This document shows, piece by piece, positions 7,139 through 7,224 of a DNA stretch of 7,224 nt (the stretch's first letter is position 1; every line of letters starts with the position of its first letter). The notes beneath the pieces were generated by a model. It made no database searches and was not told the origin of the DNA. It saw only the letters and a list, made by a program, of their open reading frames with translations. The stretch is from CAZEYT01 sp964516295 (GTDB lineage: Bacteria; Verrucomicrobiota; Verrucomicrobiia; Chthoniobacterales; Terrimicrobiaceae), in contig CAZEYT010000111.1 of NCBI GenBank assembly GCA_964516295.1, positions 1 to 7,224 of the forward strand, read 5' to 3'. The position numbers were made by a program, and so were the translations under genes.

Positions 7139-7224
7139 CCTGATTCCCCTTGTGCAGGCTCGTCGTCGGCATGGCAAGAAGCGCAATGTCGATGAGCGCC
7201 GGGGGTCGGATCGCCGAGCACATG
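7135..7224 (-). CDS. Possible C-terminal end of a c-type cytochrome, cut by window edge
   Basis: A minus-strand frame enters from the right edge, gives 29 residues and ends at TAA (7137-7135). It contains HRHCASCHADDEPAQG, a classic CxxCH haem c attachment motif, 12 residues from the end. A terminal CxxCH preceded by histidines is common in multihaem cytochromes and cytochrome-like envelope proteins. The gene would be codirectional with the EEP gene, 90 bases upstream of its preferred start. Support is thin: only 29 residues are visible, and an overlapping plus-strand frame with a basic, Arg-rich reading (from GTG 7152) is also open to the edge. Haem binding is inferred from the motif alone. 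Confidence 0.4.
   Translation of the reverse strand, partial: HVLGDPTPGAHRHCASCHADDEPAQGESG

Overview
This is a GC-rich bacterial chromosomal window. All supported genes lie on the minus strand and read right to left. In transcription order they are: a possible c-type cytochrome tail (7135-7224, cut by the right edge), a secreted endonuclease/exonuclease/phosphatase-fold hydrolase (6166-7044), a 1037-residue exported TPR protein (2981-6094), endonuclease III nth (2340-2984), diaminopimelate epimerase dapF (1463-2275), dihydrodipicolinate synthase dapA (581-1450), and dihydrodipicolinate reductase dapB (1-584, C-terminus cut by the left edge).

The organism is probably a Gram-negative diderm that makes meso-diaminopimelate. 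A Verrucomicrobiota-like lineage is my best guess. It rests on the linked dapF-dapA-dapB order, the DapA variant motif YSIPGRC, several starts with weak or no Shine-Dalgarno sequence, and a large exported TPR protein with BamD/YbgF-like repeats. This is an impression from family knowledge, not a database result.

Layout: the left third (1-2275) is a compact lysine/cell-wall precursor block. DapA condenses pyruvate with aspartate semialdehyde, DapB reduces the product, and DapF makes meso-DAP from LL-DAP. The intermediate steps (succinylase or aminotransferase branch) are not in the window. Centre: nth is tied to the TPR gene by a 4-base GTGA stop/start overlap, and the same GTGA overlap joins dapA to dapB. 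Right: the TPR protein and the EEP hydrolase both carry signal peptides, so that half encodes periplasmic or envelope functions.

The short gaps (12, 64 and 71 bases, and about 90 upstream of the EEP gene) and the absence of any convincing terminator suggest one long transcript or closely nested ones. I found no mobile element, CRISPR array, tRNA or rRNA. No stretch longer than about 100 bases lacks a gene. Most of the window is ordinary housekeeping sequence. The least explained parts are the large TPR protein, the secreted EEP enzyme, the edge fragment with a haem-binding motif, and inverted repeats over the dapF ribosome binding site.
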